DNA from: Hoyosella levis
GTDB taxonomy: Bacteria > Actinomycetota > Actinomycetes > Mycobacteriales > Mycobacteriaceae
Assembly: GCF_026008515.1 (NCBI RefSeq)
Contig: NZ_BQYM01000001.1
Span: 372,001 to 436,000 of the forward strand
Length of the DNA stretch: 64,000 bases
Reading direction: 5' to 3'
Part shown: in pieces, positions 1 to 8,441 of the stretch
How the letters are laid out: every line of letters begins with the position of its first letter
Position numbering within the stretch: position 1 is the first letter of the stretch
Position numbers and translations under genes: made by a program
Notes under the pieces: generated by a model
Database searches by the model: none
What the model was told of the DNA's origin: nothing
Seen by the model: the letters and a program-made list of their open reading frames with translations, nothing else

Positions 1-1928
1 CAGGCATAGGGCGCGTCGCCTCCAGTCTGCAGCACGGTGTCGAGGACTGTCTCGGGTCCAGAGCTGACCCCGTTGAAGAGCTCGCCATCGATCCTCGCGG
101 TCACCGCCGCCACCACCCCATGCATGGCCGTCGGCGGCGAGGACGTGGCGAAGAACAACTCCGAATGGAGCGTCGCGGGATCGATCCCGGCGGCCTTGAG
201 CTCCTCGGTGGCGCGGTCGATCAGGTCCTGCGGCCCGCACAGGAACCACGCGTCGATGCTGTCGCGCCCCGTTCCCGCGCATTCCACGATCTCGTCGGGC
301 CGCAGCCGCCGCATCCGCACCGTCTCGTGCTCTCCGTCGAGCGCGGGCTCCTTGCCGGTGGTCAGGAAGTGATTGATCCGCAGTCGGCCCTCGAACTTCT
401 CGGCAAGCGTGGTGAGCTCGTCGGCGAACATGGTCTGGGCGCGGGACTTATTGCTGTAGAGCAGGGTGAACCGGGCGTTCTCGTCGCGCTCGAGCGTGGT
501 GGTGATCATGGCGAGGATCGGAGTGATGCCACTGCCTGCCGCGACCGCCACGTAGTGGGTGGTCGTGTCCGTGGGGGCGTGGTCGAGGGTGAAGCGCCCC
601 GAGGGCGGCAGCACGTCCAGCACGTCGCCTCGGCGCGCGCTCGAGACGAGCTGGTGGGAGACGGTGCCGCCCGGTATGCGCTTGATCGCGATGCGCACGC
701 GCCCGGAGTCCACGGAGGAGCAGATCGAGTAAGTGCGGCGGTGACGCTCCCCGTCCACGGTCAATTCGAGGGTGAGGTGCTGGCCTGGAACGAAGGCGAA
801 CTCATCCTTGAGCTCGTCGGGGATGTCGAAGGTGAGGGAGACCGCGTCGTCGGTGAGCGGAAGAACCTCGTGGAGGGCGAGCTTGCGGAACTCCGCCCGC
901 GACGCGGATCCCTCCTTGAGGTTGTGAGTGATATGCCGCCAGGCGCGATACTCGTCGGGCGTGAGCTCCGTGCCGAAGGTCTTGGTGATCGCGACATCGG
1001 CATCGAGGTAGCCGTCCTCGTTGCGCCTCCACGCGGTGATGTAGCGATAGAACGGGATGGCCGGGTGCAGGTGGTGCACGAGGTGATAGTTCTGGTAGAG
1101 CAGCGCCGGGGTGAGCAGCCATTCCATGCCGACGCGGACGCGGGTGGCGCGGTAGCGGTTCTGCTTGTGCGTCGCCTCGAGGCCGTGGTGGGGCAACCAG
1201 TCGAACCACCAGGCCAGGGCGGTGAGCGCGATCCGCTGCGGGATGATGTACATGACGAGCAGGTACCAGCCGAGCCCCGACATGATCAGAGCGCCGTAGA
1301 CAACGGCGGACAGCGCCAGCAGGAATACCGATTCAGCGACCTCGGTGCGCGGGCGACGGATGACCGGGCGCTCGTCCTTGTCGAGGATCCCCTTCCAGTG
1401 GAAGGCTCGGGGCAGGTAGAACAGCACGTACCAGACGTCGATCGTGGCCCAGCGGAACGGCAGCTGCCACCACGGGCCGTGGCTCGTCCAGGCATCCGGG
1501 TCCTCGGTCATCGGCTCGTTGGTGTTGCGGTGATGCTCGATATGGATATAGCGGATCAGGGGGAACGAGGCGTAGCTGGCCACGAACGGCACCGACAGTC
1601 GGCCGAACACCTCGTTGACCCAGGTGTGGCGGCTCACGGCGTGGTGCGTGGCATCGTGGAGCACGGTGAACATGGTGAAGTTGACGACGGCATGGAGCGG
1701 GATGGTGATCCAGGCGCTCACCCCGGCTCCGAGCAGGAGCCAGGCGACGAATGCCCACCAACCGATGCCCGCCGCCCATAGCAGCACCGTGGGGACGGCG
1801 ATCACAGGCAGGGGGATGCCCGGATCAGGCACGCCATGCCGGGGCGCGGGCGCGTCCTGCTGGTTTGGCCGGGCTGGCTGGCCTGGCGAAGCGGATCCGC
1901 CAGCTCCGGGGGGCGCCAAGCTGCTCAT
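1..1928 (-). CDS. Fatty acid desaturase fused to ferredoxin reductase and [2Fe-2S] ferredoxin (3' end outside window)
   Basis: Predicted membrane acyl-lipid or acyl-CoA desaturase with its own electron-transfer chain in one polypeptide. One frame stays open from an ATG at 1928 to the window edge (642 codons). The desaturase part has the three histidine boxes: HDATHH (about residue 90), HIEHH (about 128) and HLVHH (about 280), with hydrophobic stretches around them. From about residue 340 a ferredoxin-NADP reductase-type module follows, with the flavin motif RTYSICSS (about 398), the pyridine-nucleotide motif GSGITP and a later FLCGP. The reading breaks off in a ferredoxin domain at DAPYA; the next codon begins TG, compatible with the first cluster cysteine. 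In M. tuberculosis the DesA3 desaturase and its reductase Rv3230c are separate genes. The gene diverges from a pirin gene. Confidence 0.88.
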   Translation of the reverse strand, partial: MSSLAPPGAGGSASPGQPARPNQQDAPAPRHGVPDPGIPLPVIAVPTVLLWAAGIGWWAFVAWLLLGAGVSAWITIPLHAVVNFTMFTVLHDATHHAVSRHTWVNEVFGRLSVPFVASYASFPLIRYIHIEHHRNTNEPMTEDPDAWTSHGPWWQLPFRWATIDVWYVLFYLPRAFHWKGILDKDERPVIRRPRTEVAESVFLLALSAVVYGALIMSGLGWYLLVMYIIPQRIALTALAWWFDWLPHHGLEATHKQNRYRATRVRVGMEWLLTPALLYQNYHLVHHLHPAIPFYRYITAWRRNEDGYLDADVAITKTFGTELTPDEYRAWRHITHNLKEGSASRAEFRKLALHEVLPLTDDAVSLTFDIPDELKDEFAFVPGQHLTLELTVDGERHRRTYSICSSVDSGRVRIAIKRIPGGTVSHQLVSSARRGDVLDVLPPSGRFTLDHAPTDTTTHYVAVAAGSGITPILAMITTTLERDENARFTLLYSNKSRAQTMFADELTTLAEKFEGRLRINHFLTTGKEPALDGEHETVRMRRLRPDEIVECAGTGRDSIDAWFLCGPQDLIDRATEELKAAGIDPATLHSELFFATSSPPTAMHGVVAAVTARIDGELFNGVSSGPETVLDTVLQTGGDAPYA

Positions 1929-2103
1929 GGTGGCTCCGATCTCGTGGGGCGCGGGACCATGCCTCGCCGATGGTCCGAAACGTACCAAATCCCCTGCGAT
2001 ACCAGGGTCGGCGCATGGCGGGATCTTGGCAACCCCCTGCGTCTCCCGCGGCGCCTCTCGGGCTGCCGGAGTCCAGCACCGATCCCGGAATAGATTGAAT
2101 CGT

Positions 2104-2113
2104 CAACTAGTTG
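2104..2113. promoter_or_regulatory. 10-bp palindrome upstream of the pirin gene, candidate operator
   Basis: CAACTAGTTG is a perfect palindrome 31 bp before the pirin start, in the divergent promoter region shared with the desaturase fusion. The ACTAGTT core recurs in front of the YceI gene at 8617. It resembles the short palindromes bound by MarR-type regulators, but no such regulator is encoded in the window, so the binder is unknown. Confidence 0.4.
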
Positions 2114-2144
2114 CATGGTTCGAGAGCCGTGAAAGGAGCATCCC

Positions 2145-3116
2145 ATGCCTGCCGTAACCGCCAACACCCTCACCCTCCCCCGCATCAACGCCGCCACCGC
2201 GCCCGAGACCGAGCGCGCCGTCACCTCCCTCACCAGCGGTCCGCGCGGCTTCGAGGGCGAGGGCTTCCCCGTCACGCGCGCCTTCGCCGGGGTCCCCTCC
2301 GCCGCCCTCGACCCCTTCATCCATATGGACCAGATGGGCGAGGTCGACTACGCGCCGGGCGAGCCCCGCGGCACCGACTGGCACCCCCACCGCGGGTTCG
2401 AGACCGTCACCTACATGATCGACGGCCGGTTCCAGCACCAGGACTCCCACGGCGGCGGCGGGCTCATCGAGAACGGCGCCACCCAGTGGATGACCGCCGG
2501 CTCGGGCGTGCTGCACATCGAGACCCCGCCCGCGGAGCTCGTCGACTCCGGCGGCTTGTTCCACGGCCTTCAGCTGTGGGTGAACCTCCCCCGCAAGGAC
2601 AAGTTCCTCGCCCCGAAGTACCAGAACCTCGAGGGCGGCCAGGTCACGCTGCTCTCCTCCGCCGATGGGGGCGCGCTCGTGCGTGTCATCGCCGGCGACC
2701 TCGACGGGCACCGCGGACCGGGCGCCACCTACACGCCGATCACGATGGCCCACGCGACCATCCAGCCGGGCGCGCAGCTCTCCACCCCGTGGAACCCCGC
2801 GTTCAACGCCCTGGTGTACGTGCTATCCGGCCGTGGCACCGTTGGCGCGGACGCCCGTCCCATCCGCCAGGGCCAGCTCGCCGTCCTCGGCGCTGGTGAT
2901 CGCATCACCGTCGCGGCAGCGGACGCGCAGGACAGCAACCGTCCCGCGCTCGAGGTGCTGCTGCTCGGCGGGCAACCGATCCGCGAGCCCGTCTTCCAGT
3001 ACGGCCCGTTCGTGATGAACACCAAGCAGGAGATCATCGAGGCGCTCGAGGACTTCCAGTCCGGCGCGTTCGGCCAGATCCCCGCCGATGGCATCCGCCC
3101 CTACCGCGGACGCTGA
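2145..3116 (+). CDS. Pirin family protein
   Basis: Bicupin of the pirin family, 323 residues, the usual size of the long pirins. The metal ligands of the N-terminal cupin are visible: H80 and H82 in WHPHRGFETV and H124/E126 in HIE. Pirins bind a single Fe(II); bacterial members have been linked to quercetinase activity or to redox-dependent regulation, so the role here is open. The start is supported by AAAGGAG about 10 bp upstream. It heads a run of four + strand genes (pirin, second pirin, GNAT, SRPBCC) with short gaps, which suggests a detoxification or oxidative-stress operon. Confidence 0.9.
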   Translation: MPAVTANTLTLPRINAATAPETERAVTSLTSGPRGFEGEGFPVTRAFAGVPSAALDPFIHMDQMGEVDYAPGEPRGTDWHPHRGFETVTYMIDGRFQHQDSHGGGGLIENGATQWMTAGSGVLHIETPPAELVDSGGLFHGLQLWVNLPRKDKFLAPKYQNLEGGQVTLLSSADGGALVRVIAGDLDGHRGPGATYTPITMAHATIQPGAQLSTPWNPAFNALVYVLSGRGTVGADARPIRQGQLAVLGAGDRITVAAADAQDSNRPALEVLLLGGQPIREPVFQYGPFVMNTKQEIIEALEDFQSGAFGQIPADGIRPYRGR

Positions 3117-3145
3117 CCAAGGCCCCTGTGGCCAGGAGGAATCCG

Positions 3146-3865
3146 ATGGACATCGTCATCAAGCGTGCCGAGGAGCGCACGACCATCCGCATGGAGTGGT
3201 TGACCAGCAGGCATTCGTTCCCGTTCGCGGGCAACTTCGACCTGCATCGCGGCGGCCACGGCGTGCTGCTCGTCAACAATGACGACATCATGGCCCCGGG
3301 CGGCAGCTTCGACCGCCACCAGCACAAGGACATGGAGATCATCACGTGGGTGATGTCGGGCGAGGTGGTCCATGAGGACTCCACCGGCAATTCGCAGCGC
3401 ATCCCCGCGAGCTCCGCGCAGCGCATGACCGCCGGCCGCGGCATCAGCCACGCCGAGCGCAGCCTGTCGCGCGAGGGCGAGGACATCCACGTGGTGCAGA
3501 TGTGGGCCGCGCCCGACACAAACGGACTCGCTCCGTCATACGATCAGGCCGATTTCAGCAACGAGCTCGCCTCCGGAGAGCTGTTCGTCGTCGCTTCCGG
3601 GCTGCCCAAGCACGCCGAGTCCCCCGGCATCGGCCTCGCCAACAAATACGCCGCTCTCTACGCCGCGCGGCTCCCGGAAGGCGGATCGATCACGGTGCCG
3701 AGCGCGCCGTTCGTGCATGTGTTCGTTGCGGACGGGTCGGCGGCGCTCGGGGACGAGGTCCTCGCGGCGGGCGATTCCGTGCGCATCACCGATGGCGGCG
3801 GCCAAGCGCTGACAGCGGCAAGCGAATCCGAAATACTCATCTGGGAGATGTACGCCCACTTCTGA
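3146..3865 (+). CDS. Pirin family protein, YhhW-like
   Basis: Second pirin, 239 residues, matching the shorter YhhW (quercetin 2,3-dioxygenase-like) class. The ligand set is H58 and H60 in FDRHQHKDME and H102/E104 in SHAE. I prefer the ATG at 3146 because it has GGAGG about 9 bp upstream; a start at 3128 would lie on top of that ribosome-binding site. It begins 29 bp after the first pirin stop, so the two are probably co-transcribed. The cupin fold and metal site are clear; the physiological substrate is not. Confidence 0.88.
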   Translation: MDIVIKRAEERTTIRMEWLTSRHSFPFAGNFDLHRGGHGVLLVNNDDIMAPGGSFDRHQHKDMEIITWVMSGEVVHEDSTGNSQRIPASSAQRMTAGRGISHAERSLSREGEDIHVVQMWAAPDTNGLAPSYDQADFSNELASGELFVVASGLPKHAESPGIGLANKYAALYAARLPEGGSITVPSAPFVHVFVADGSAALGDEVLAAGDSVRITDGGGQALTAASESEILIWEMYAHF

Positions 3866-3892
3866 CCGCGCCCACTACCAGCAAGGAGCCCC

Positions 3893-4198
3893 ATGGCTAT
3901 CGAGGTCAAGCACAACACCGAGCAGGCCCGGTTCGAGATCTGGGTCGATGACGAGCTCGCCGGATTCACCGAGTACAAGCCCCGAGGCGAGTACCGTGCC
4001 TTCGTCCACACCGAGATCGCGGACAAGTTCGGCGGCCAGGGGCTCGCGATGAAGGTCATCGAGGAGGCGCTCGACACCACCCGCGGCGAGGGGCTCGAGA
4101 TCCTGCCGTACTGCCCGGCCGTGCGGAAGTTCCTTGCCAAGCACGCCGACTACGTAGCCATGGTGCCCGAGGATCGCCGGGCCGAGTTCGACCTGTAG
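3893..4198 (+). CDS. Small GNAT-family N-acetyltransferase (YjdJ/COG2388 type)
   Basis: Single-domain GNAT protein of 101 residues. The acetyl-CoA-binding turn is seen as FGGQGLA (46-52) followed by a helix. The later ILPYCPAVRKFLAKH stretch, including the PYC triplet, is characteristic of the minimal YjdJ-like acetyltransferases, whose substrates are unknown. AAGGAG precedes the ATG. It lies 27 bp behind the second pirin, probably in the same operon. Confidence 0.85.
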   Translation: MAIEVKHNTEQARFEIWVDDELAGFTEYKPRGEYRAFVHTEIADKFGGQGLAMKVIEEALDTTRGEGLEILPYCPAVRKFLAKHADYVAMVPEDRRAEFDL

Positions 4199-4224
4199 GA
4201 GAACAGGCCTCTAGCATCACTGGC

Positions 4225-4668
4225 ATGGTCTCGGTAACCACGTCGATCGTCATCGACCGCCCTCGTTCCGACGTAGCCCGGTTCGCTGCCAACCCCGACA
4301 AGGCGACCACCTGGTACGAGAACATCTCGTCGGTCGAGTGGCTCACATCGCCGCCGCTCGCGGTGGGCACGCGGCTCGCGTTCCGGGCCGAGTTCGTCGG
4401 GCGCACCCTCGACTACACCTACGAGGTGGTCGAGCACGTGCCCGGCGAGCGACTGGTGATGCAGGTCCGCGAGGGACCGTTCCCCATGCGCACCACCTAC
4501 GCCTGGGCGGACGCGGGCGAGGGTGCCACGCGCATGGAGCTCACCAACGAGGGTGGACCGCCCCGGCTCTCCCGGCTGGCCAGGCCCATGATCTCCGCCG
4601 CGCTGCGACGTGCCAGCAGCAAGGACCTGCGCCTGCTCAAGACCATCCTCGAGCAGGGCCAGCCCTAG
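4225..4668 (+). CDS. SRPBCC family protein (polyketide cyclase/dehydrase-like)
   Basis: 147 residues with the START/SRPBCC pattern: an N-terminal strand ending in a PRSDVARF helix, a central WYENISSVEW segment, a run of strands (RLAFRAEFVG, YTYEVVEHVP, RLVMQVREGP) and a long C-terminal helix. Such domains form a hydrophobic cavity for lipids or aromatic ligands; no ligand can be inferred. No clear Shine-Dalgarno precedes the ATG. Its stop overlaps the stop of the convergent DUF1801 gene by 4 bp, which marks the end of the pirin operon. Confidence 0.78.
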   Translation: MVSVTTSIVIDRPRSDVARFAANPDKATTWYENISSVEWLTSPPLAVGTRLAFRAEFVGRTLDYTYEVVEHVPGERLVMQVREGPFPMRTTYAWADAGEGATRMELTNEGGPPRLSRLARPMISAALRRASSKDLRLLKTILEQGQP

Positions 4669-5099
4669 GGCCAGTCCGCTGCGCAGCGGCGCAGGCCGTC
4701 GTCGATCAGTTCACCCAGCACCTCGGTGTCGATGTTGCTCAACCGCGTGACGTACAGGCAGCTCGAGCCGCGCTTGTGTGTTCCGAGGCGGGCGAGGATC
4801 TCAGTACGTGCGCCGTTGTCGCCATAGATGTACAGCGAGATCGCGGACTTGCGCGGCGAGAACCCGATCGGCATGAAATCCCCTTCCCGCCCGCTCGCAT
4901 ACCGATAGTGGTAGCGCCCGAACCCGATGATGCTCGGCCCCCACATCATTGGGCTCTCGCCGGTTCGCGCGCGCATGATCTCGAGGAGCTCCTCCGCATC
5001 AGCGCGCCTGCGCGCATCCTCGATCCCGGCGATAAACTCTTCAGGCGGGATATCGGTAGGTACGGTCTTGTTGTCAGCCACCTGATTAGTGTCCGGCAC
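4665..5099 (-). CDS. DUF1801 domain-containing protein
   Basis: 144 residues. The family pattern is visible: ARRRADAEELLEIM, then PMMWGPSIIGFGRYHYRY, the segment FMPIGFSPRKSAISLYIY, and a C-terminal GSSCLYVTRLSNID. DUF1801 is a widespread small fold of unknown biochemical role. The likely start is GTG at 5099, only 6 bp after the stop of the upstream thioesterase gene, so the two form an operon that is probably controlled by the divergent TetR regulator. Confidence 0.82.
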   Translation of the reverse strand: MPDTNQVADNKTVPTDIPPEEFIAGIEDARRRADAEELLEIMRARTGESPMMWGPSIIGFGRYHYRYASGREGDFMPIGFSPRKSAISLYIYGDNGARTEILARLGTHKRGSSCLYVTRLSNIDTEVLGELIDDGLRRCAADWP

Positions 5100-5105
5100 C
5101 CAGGC

Positions 5106-5900
5106 TCAGTCGGGAAGGCGAACCCCTGCGAGCTGCATGGCCTGCCCGACGATACGGCCAGCGCTGTCCCACACGGTCGTCGTCTCGTCCATCCGGCCAC
5201 TACTGATCTCCGCCGATGTGGTGTGCACCTGGACGGGGCCGGGCGCGGGGGCGTTCCGGATGAACGCCGTGAACTGGATGGTCGGCGCCCAGCCGGTGAC
5301 ACCGAGTTCCAGGGAAACAGGCGGAGATGCATCCAGGGGGATCAGCAGGCTGAACGGATCCCACGGCGCTCCGTCCGCATGCCTGATCCACGCCCCGACC
5401 TGACCGGAGCCCCGGGGCTTCCCTGCGACGAACCCGAGAACGCCTGGGTCGACCCGGTGCTGCACGACATCCATGATGGGCAGCACGAAAGGCCCGTTCG
5501 CTGGGATCTGCACGCAACTTTCCTCGTCGGGGATCTGCGGCCGTGCAGCCGTGGAGAAGAACGGGTCCGCGTTCTGCAATGCTCCGAGGGTGATGAGGGC
5601 GGCTAGGCAGTCCGTGCCGCCTTGCCGCAGAACCGCATGGACCTGAGTGACCGATTTTCCCTCGCGGAGGACGGTCGTCTCGACGACGGCCCTCCCGGGT
5701 CCGGGCGGGCTGATGAATGTCGCGCTGACCGCGCTGAGATCCGGATGGCGGAGGGCCCCATGCGCTGCCGCACGGGCCGTGGTGGCGAGCAGGTAGCCGC
5801 CGTGCAGCTTGTCGCCGACGGCGAAGCGGCCGTCGAGATTCACCTCGTAGACGCCTGGCGAGACTTCTTCTGACCGCGATGCGGAATCGAAGGTGGTCAT
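5106..5900 (-). CDS. Acyl-CoA thioesterase-like protein, double hotdog (TesB/TE_3 type)
   Basis: 264 residues arranged as two hotdog domains. The N-terminal half carries DKLHGGYLLAT (H33-G34-G35), the usual hotdog central-helix entry; the C-terminal half ends with a second strand set including TTTVWDSAGRIVGQAMQLAGV, the typical close of TE_3/TesB-like acyl-CoA thioesterases. It probably hydrolyses acyl-CoA esters, chain length unknown. The gene is divergent from a TetR regulator across a short region holding two perfect palindromes, so it is likely repressed by that regulator and induced by an acyl ligand. Confidence 0.8.
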   Translation of the reverse strand: MTTFDSASRSEEVSPGVYEVNLDGRFAVGDKLHGGYLLATTARAAAHGALRHPDLSAVSATFISPPGPGRAVVETTVLREGKSVTQVHAVLRQGGTDCLAALITLGALQNADPFFSTAARPQIPDEESCVQIPANGPFVLPIMDVVQHRVDPGVLGFVAGKPRGSGQVGAWIRHADGAPWDPFSLLIPLDASPPVSLELGVTGWAPTIQFTAFIRNAPAPGPVQVHTTSAEISSGRMDETTTVWDSAGRIVGQAMQLAGVRLPD

Positions 5901-5943
5901 GGGTTTCTCACTTTCGCTGCCGTGGGCGCACCGTTGCTCCCAT

Positions 5944-5956
5944 CGTTAAGTTAACG
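5944..5956. promoter_or_regulatory. TetR operator candidate 1
   Basis: CGTTAA-G-TTAACG is a perfect 6+1+6 palindrome in the thioesterase/tetR divergent promoter. Its centre lies 21 bp (about two helical turns) from the centre of a second palindrome, and both share a GTTRA half-site. The arrangement fits two regulator dimers on one face of the DNA. Confidence 0.6.
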
Positions 5957-5960
5957 ACGT

Positions 5961-5981
5961 CAGGTTGACAGTGTCAACCTG
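5961..5981. promoter_or_regulatory. TetR operator candidate 2
   Basis: Perfect inverted repeat with 10-bp arms (CAGGTTGACA and TGTCAACCTG) around one central base. It ends 2 bp before a possible GTG start and 20 bp before the ATG start of tetR, so binding would block tetR transcription directly and, with the neighbouring site, the thioesterase promoter. Confidence 0.75.
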
Positions 5982-6000
5982 AGTGGCCGACAATTCCAGA

Positions 6001-6696
6001 ATGCCCGAATCGCGACACCGCACCCGAGCTCGCGCCCGCCCCGGAGAGGGCGCGCAGCTCCGCGACGACATTCTCGACGCGGCCGAAGCGATGCTCGTGG
6101 AATCGGGCACAGAGTCCGCATTGACCATGCGCGCGGTAGCCAGCCGCACCGGGGTCACCACTCCGTCGGTCTACTTGCATTTCGAGAACAAGGAGACCCT
6201 CGTCGACGCGGTGTGCCTTCGCGTCTGGGATCAACTAGGCATCCACGTCCGCGAATCGGGGGCACGCCACCGTGACCCGTTCACCGCTCTCGCCGCGCAG
6301 GCACGGGCCTTCACGCACTTTGCCCTCGATCACCCCGTCCAGTACCGGGTATTGATGATGCGCCAGTCCTCCTCGCCCGGAGTCGCCCTCGCGGCGCGCG
6401 AGTGCTACAAGTTCCACCTCGAAACCGTGTCGCAGTGCATCGAGACCGGGATCTTCCAGGGCAGTCCGCAGCGCCTAGCGATCGGACTGTGGTCCGCCTT
6501 GCACGGGTATGTTTCCCTGCTGATCAGCCAGCCGGATTTTCCCTGGCCCGTGGACATCGAGGTCATCCTTCTCGACACCATCAGGATGGCGGGATTCGGG
6601 ACGGCGATCGCTTCTCGCCTGCCGGAGCGCCTGCACCTGCCCGAAGCAGACCTCCCCGAGCGGCTCGACCGGGCGGCGGAGGAAATAGTGCGCTAG
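6001..6696 (+). CDS. TetR/AcrR family transcriptional regulator
   Basis: 231 residues from the ATG. An N-terminal helix-turn-helix (LTMRAVASRTGVTTPSVYLHF, about residues 41-61) is followed by the ENKETLVDAV helix typical of TetR proteins; the C-terminal part is a ligand-binding all-helical domain with the long QARAFTHFALDHPVQYRVLMM segment. A GTG at 5983 is in frame but directly abuts the operator and leaves no room for a ribosome-binding site unless the mRNA is leaderless, so I chose the ATG. Probable autorepressor and repressor of the divergent thioesterase-DUF1801 operon. Confidence 0.88.
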   Translation: MPESRHRTRARARPGEGAQLRDDILDAAEAMLVESGTESALTMRAVASRTGVTTPSVYLHFENKETLVDAVCLRVWDQLGIHVRESGARHRDPFTALAAQARAFTHFALDHPVQYRVLMMRQSSSPGVALAARECYKFHLETVSQCIETGIFQGSPQRLAIGLWSALHGYVSLLISQPDFPWPVDIEVILLDTIRMAGFGTAIASRLPERLHLPEADLPERLDRAAEEIVR

Positions 6697-6757
6697 AGCG
6701 CATAATGGACTCCTGATCGTCGCCGACCGGGCACGGTTAGTCGTTCGCCGGACTACC

Positions 6758-7339
6758 GTGGACACCATGCTCGATGCGGGTGAATACGTCCTCGGCCCGG
6801 AGAACCCGGGCCATGATTCCGACCAGCTCACAGTGCGGACCTCCCGGACGGGGGTGGGCGCGCGCGTCGGCCACGATCTCGTGATCAGCGCTGCCCAGTG
6901 GTCCGCCCGCGCAACGGTGCCGCCGAGCGGTCCGGGCGAGGCCACTATCGCGGCCACCATCCAGACTGGTTCCCTCGCGATCACCGAGGCCATCGGCGGC
7001 GTCAAGCCCATGACCCGATCGGATCGGCGCACCACGGAGAAGAACATGCGTGGGGTCCTCAAGCCCAGCGCGTTCCCCACCGCGACGTTCGCCTCGACCT
7101 CGGTCGTCGTCGACGGCACCACGCTCCGGGTGGAAGGCGACCTGGCCCTGCTGGGAGTCTCCAAGCCCGTTGCGCTGACCGGTTCGATCGACGAGTCCGG
7201 ACTGTTCGAGGTCACCGCGGAGGTCTCCCAGTCCCGCTGGGGCATCACGCCCTTCTCCGCCTTCCTCGGGGCGCTGCGGCTCGCCGATGAGGTGACCGTC
7301 GCCATCCGGGGCAAGCTCGAGCTCGACGGGACGCGATAA
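6758..7339 (+). CDS. YceI-like domain protein (first copy)
   Basis: 193 residues. The YceI lipocalin-like beta-barrel is recognised by GVGARVGHDLVIS near the start, KNMRGVLKPSAFPTATFAS in the middle and the GDLALLGVSKPVALTGSID strand pair, the counterparts of the motifs in the better preserved paralogue at 8617. YceI proteins bind isoprenoid or amphiphilic lipids. No signal peptide is visible, so it is probably cytoplasmic. GTG at 6758 or ATG at 6767 may be the start. It stands 61 bp after tetR. Confidence 0.8.
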   Translation: MDTMLDAGEYVLGPENPGHDSDQLTVRTSRTGVGARVGHDLVISAAQWSARATVPPSGPGEATIAATIQTGSLAITEAIGGVKPMTRSDRRTTEKNMRGVLKPSAFPTATFASTSVVVDGTTLRVEGDLALLGVSKPVALTGSIDESGLFEVTAEVSQSRWGITPFSAFLGALRLADEVTVAIRGKLELDGTR

Positions 7340-7395
7340 TGGGCAGCGAGACAATACTGGTCCTGCTGCCCGCATTCCCGCGTGAGAGGTGCTGA

Positions 7396-8292
7396 ATGGA
7401 TGAGCCTGACGCGCTGGCCGTGATGTTCGCCGATGTCAGCGGCAGCACCGAGCTCTACGAATCACTGGGAGACGCGACCGCGAGCATGGTGATCGCCGAG
7501 GCCGTGGATCGCATGGCGCGCGCGGTCGGCCGCCACGGCGGCATCGTGATCAAGACCATCGGCGATGAGGTCATGGTCCGGTTCAGCACTGTTGCCGATG
7601 CCGCTCAGGGCGCGATCGCCATCGAGGAAGCGATGCGCGCGCCACTGCCCGCGGGCCCCCGCATGAGCGTCCGGGTGGGCCTCCATTTCGGCCAGGCGAT
7701 CATCCGCGACGACGGCGATGTCTTCGGCGATGCCGTGAATGTGGCGGCGCGCATGGTGGCGCTCGCTCGGGCGGGGCAGATCGTCATGTCGGGGGCGAGC
7801 GTTGCCCTGCTGCCCGCGGGCGGGGCAGTGCGGGTGCGGCTGGTGGATCGCGCCACGGTGAAGGGAAAGAAGGAGCCCCTCGATATCTACCAGGTGCTGT
7901 GGGACGACGACACCGATGCGACCCGCATCGTCAGCCTGGGGCGCTCGGCCTCGGGCGAGGCTGGCAAGGTGCTGCAATTGTTGTTCCACGGGCGGACCGC
8001 GAGCGTGTCCGAGCGCGACACCCCGTTCCTGCTAGGGCGGGGCCAGGACAGCGATCTGGTGGTGGACCTTCCGCTGGTGTCGCGCAAGCATGCCCGGATC
8101 GAGTACCGGCGTGGCGCGTTCGTGCTGGAGGACCAGAGCACCAACGGGACTTTCGTGGTCACCCATGAGGGAGCCCGGGTGCATCTGCGGCGGGATGAGT
8201 GCCCCCTGCTCGGCAGCGGGCAGATCAGCCTGGGCGCGCAGGATGCCAGGCATGGAGCAGATTCCATCTCGTACACGGTGCTCGCCGGCTAG
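7396..8292 (+). CDS. Class III adenylate/guanylate cyclase domain fused to an FHA domain
   Basis: 298 residues. The cyclase homology domain (about 5-180) keeps the key residues: the metal-binding aspartates in FADVSGST and KTIGDEVMVRF, the purine-selecting lysine in IKTIGDE and aspartate in DVFGDAVN, and the transition-state Asn and Arg in NVAAR. The C-terminal FHA domain (about 205-290) has the GR, VSRKH and STNGTF loops needed for phosphothreonine binding. No transmembrane segment is present. Cyclic-nucleotide production is therefore plausible, possibly gated by Ser/Thr kinase signalling through the FHA domain. ATG start; the next gene lies 324 bp downstream. Confidence 0.85.
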   Translation: MDEPDALAVMFADVSGSTELYESLGDATASMVIAEAVDRMARAVGRHGGIVIKTIGDEVMVRFSTVADAAQGAIAIEEAMRAPLPAGPRMSVRVGLHFGQAIIRDDGDVFGDAVNVAARMVALARAGQIVMSGASVALLPAGGAVRVRLVDRATVKGKKEPLDIYQVLWDDDTDATRIVSLGRSASGEAGKVLQLLFHGRTASVSERDTPFLLGRGQDSDLVVDLPLVSRKHARIEYRRGAFVLEDQSTNGTFVVTHEGARVHLRRDECPLLGSGQISLGAQDARHGADSISYTVLAG

Positions 8293-8371
8293 TTCGCTCG
8301 AACCGCGGCTGTCGGGGCTTAGGTCATTGGCCTCCGCCGGCCGAGCGGGCCGGGCCGCTGGACCGCAGCGC

Positions 8372-8441
8372 CGCAAACGCGAGAGAAACCGCGGAGAACC
8401 CAGGTCGATTTCTATCGCGTTTGACGGTTTCCCGTGCTTTT
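8372..8441 (+). repeat. Dispersed ~70-bp palindromic repeat, copy A
   Basis: Imperfect inverted repeat with arms 8374-8390 and 8408-8424 (core CAAACGCGAGAGAAACC and a TTTCTATCGCGTTTG arm), followed by a conserved tail ending GTGCTTTTGC. Near-identical copies lie at 19411-19478 (opposite orientation) and 57239-57309. It occupies the otherwise empty 324-bp gap between the cyclase-FHA gene and the second YceI gene. Confidence 0.85.

Noticed and set aside
120-1781. 553-codon open frame on the + strand
   Set aside because: Antisense shadow of the desaturase fusion; low-complexity Arg/Gly/Val-rich translation without any family motif.
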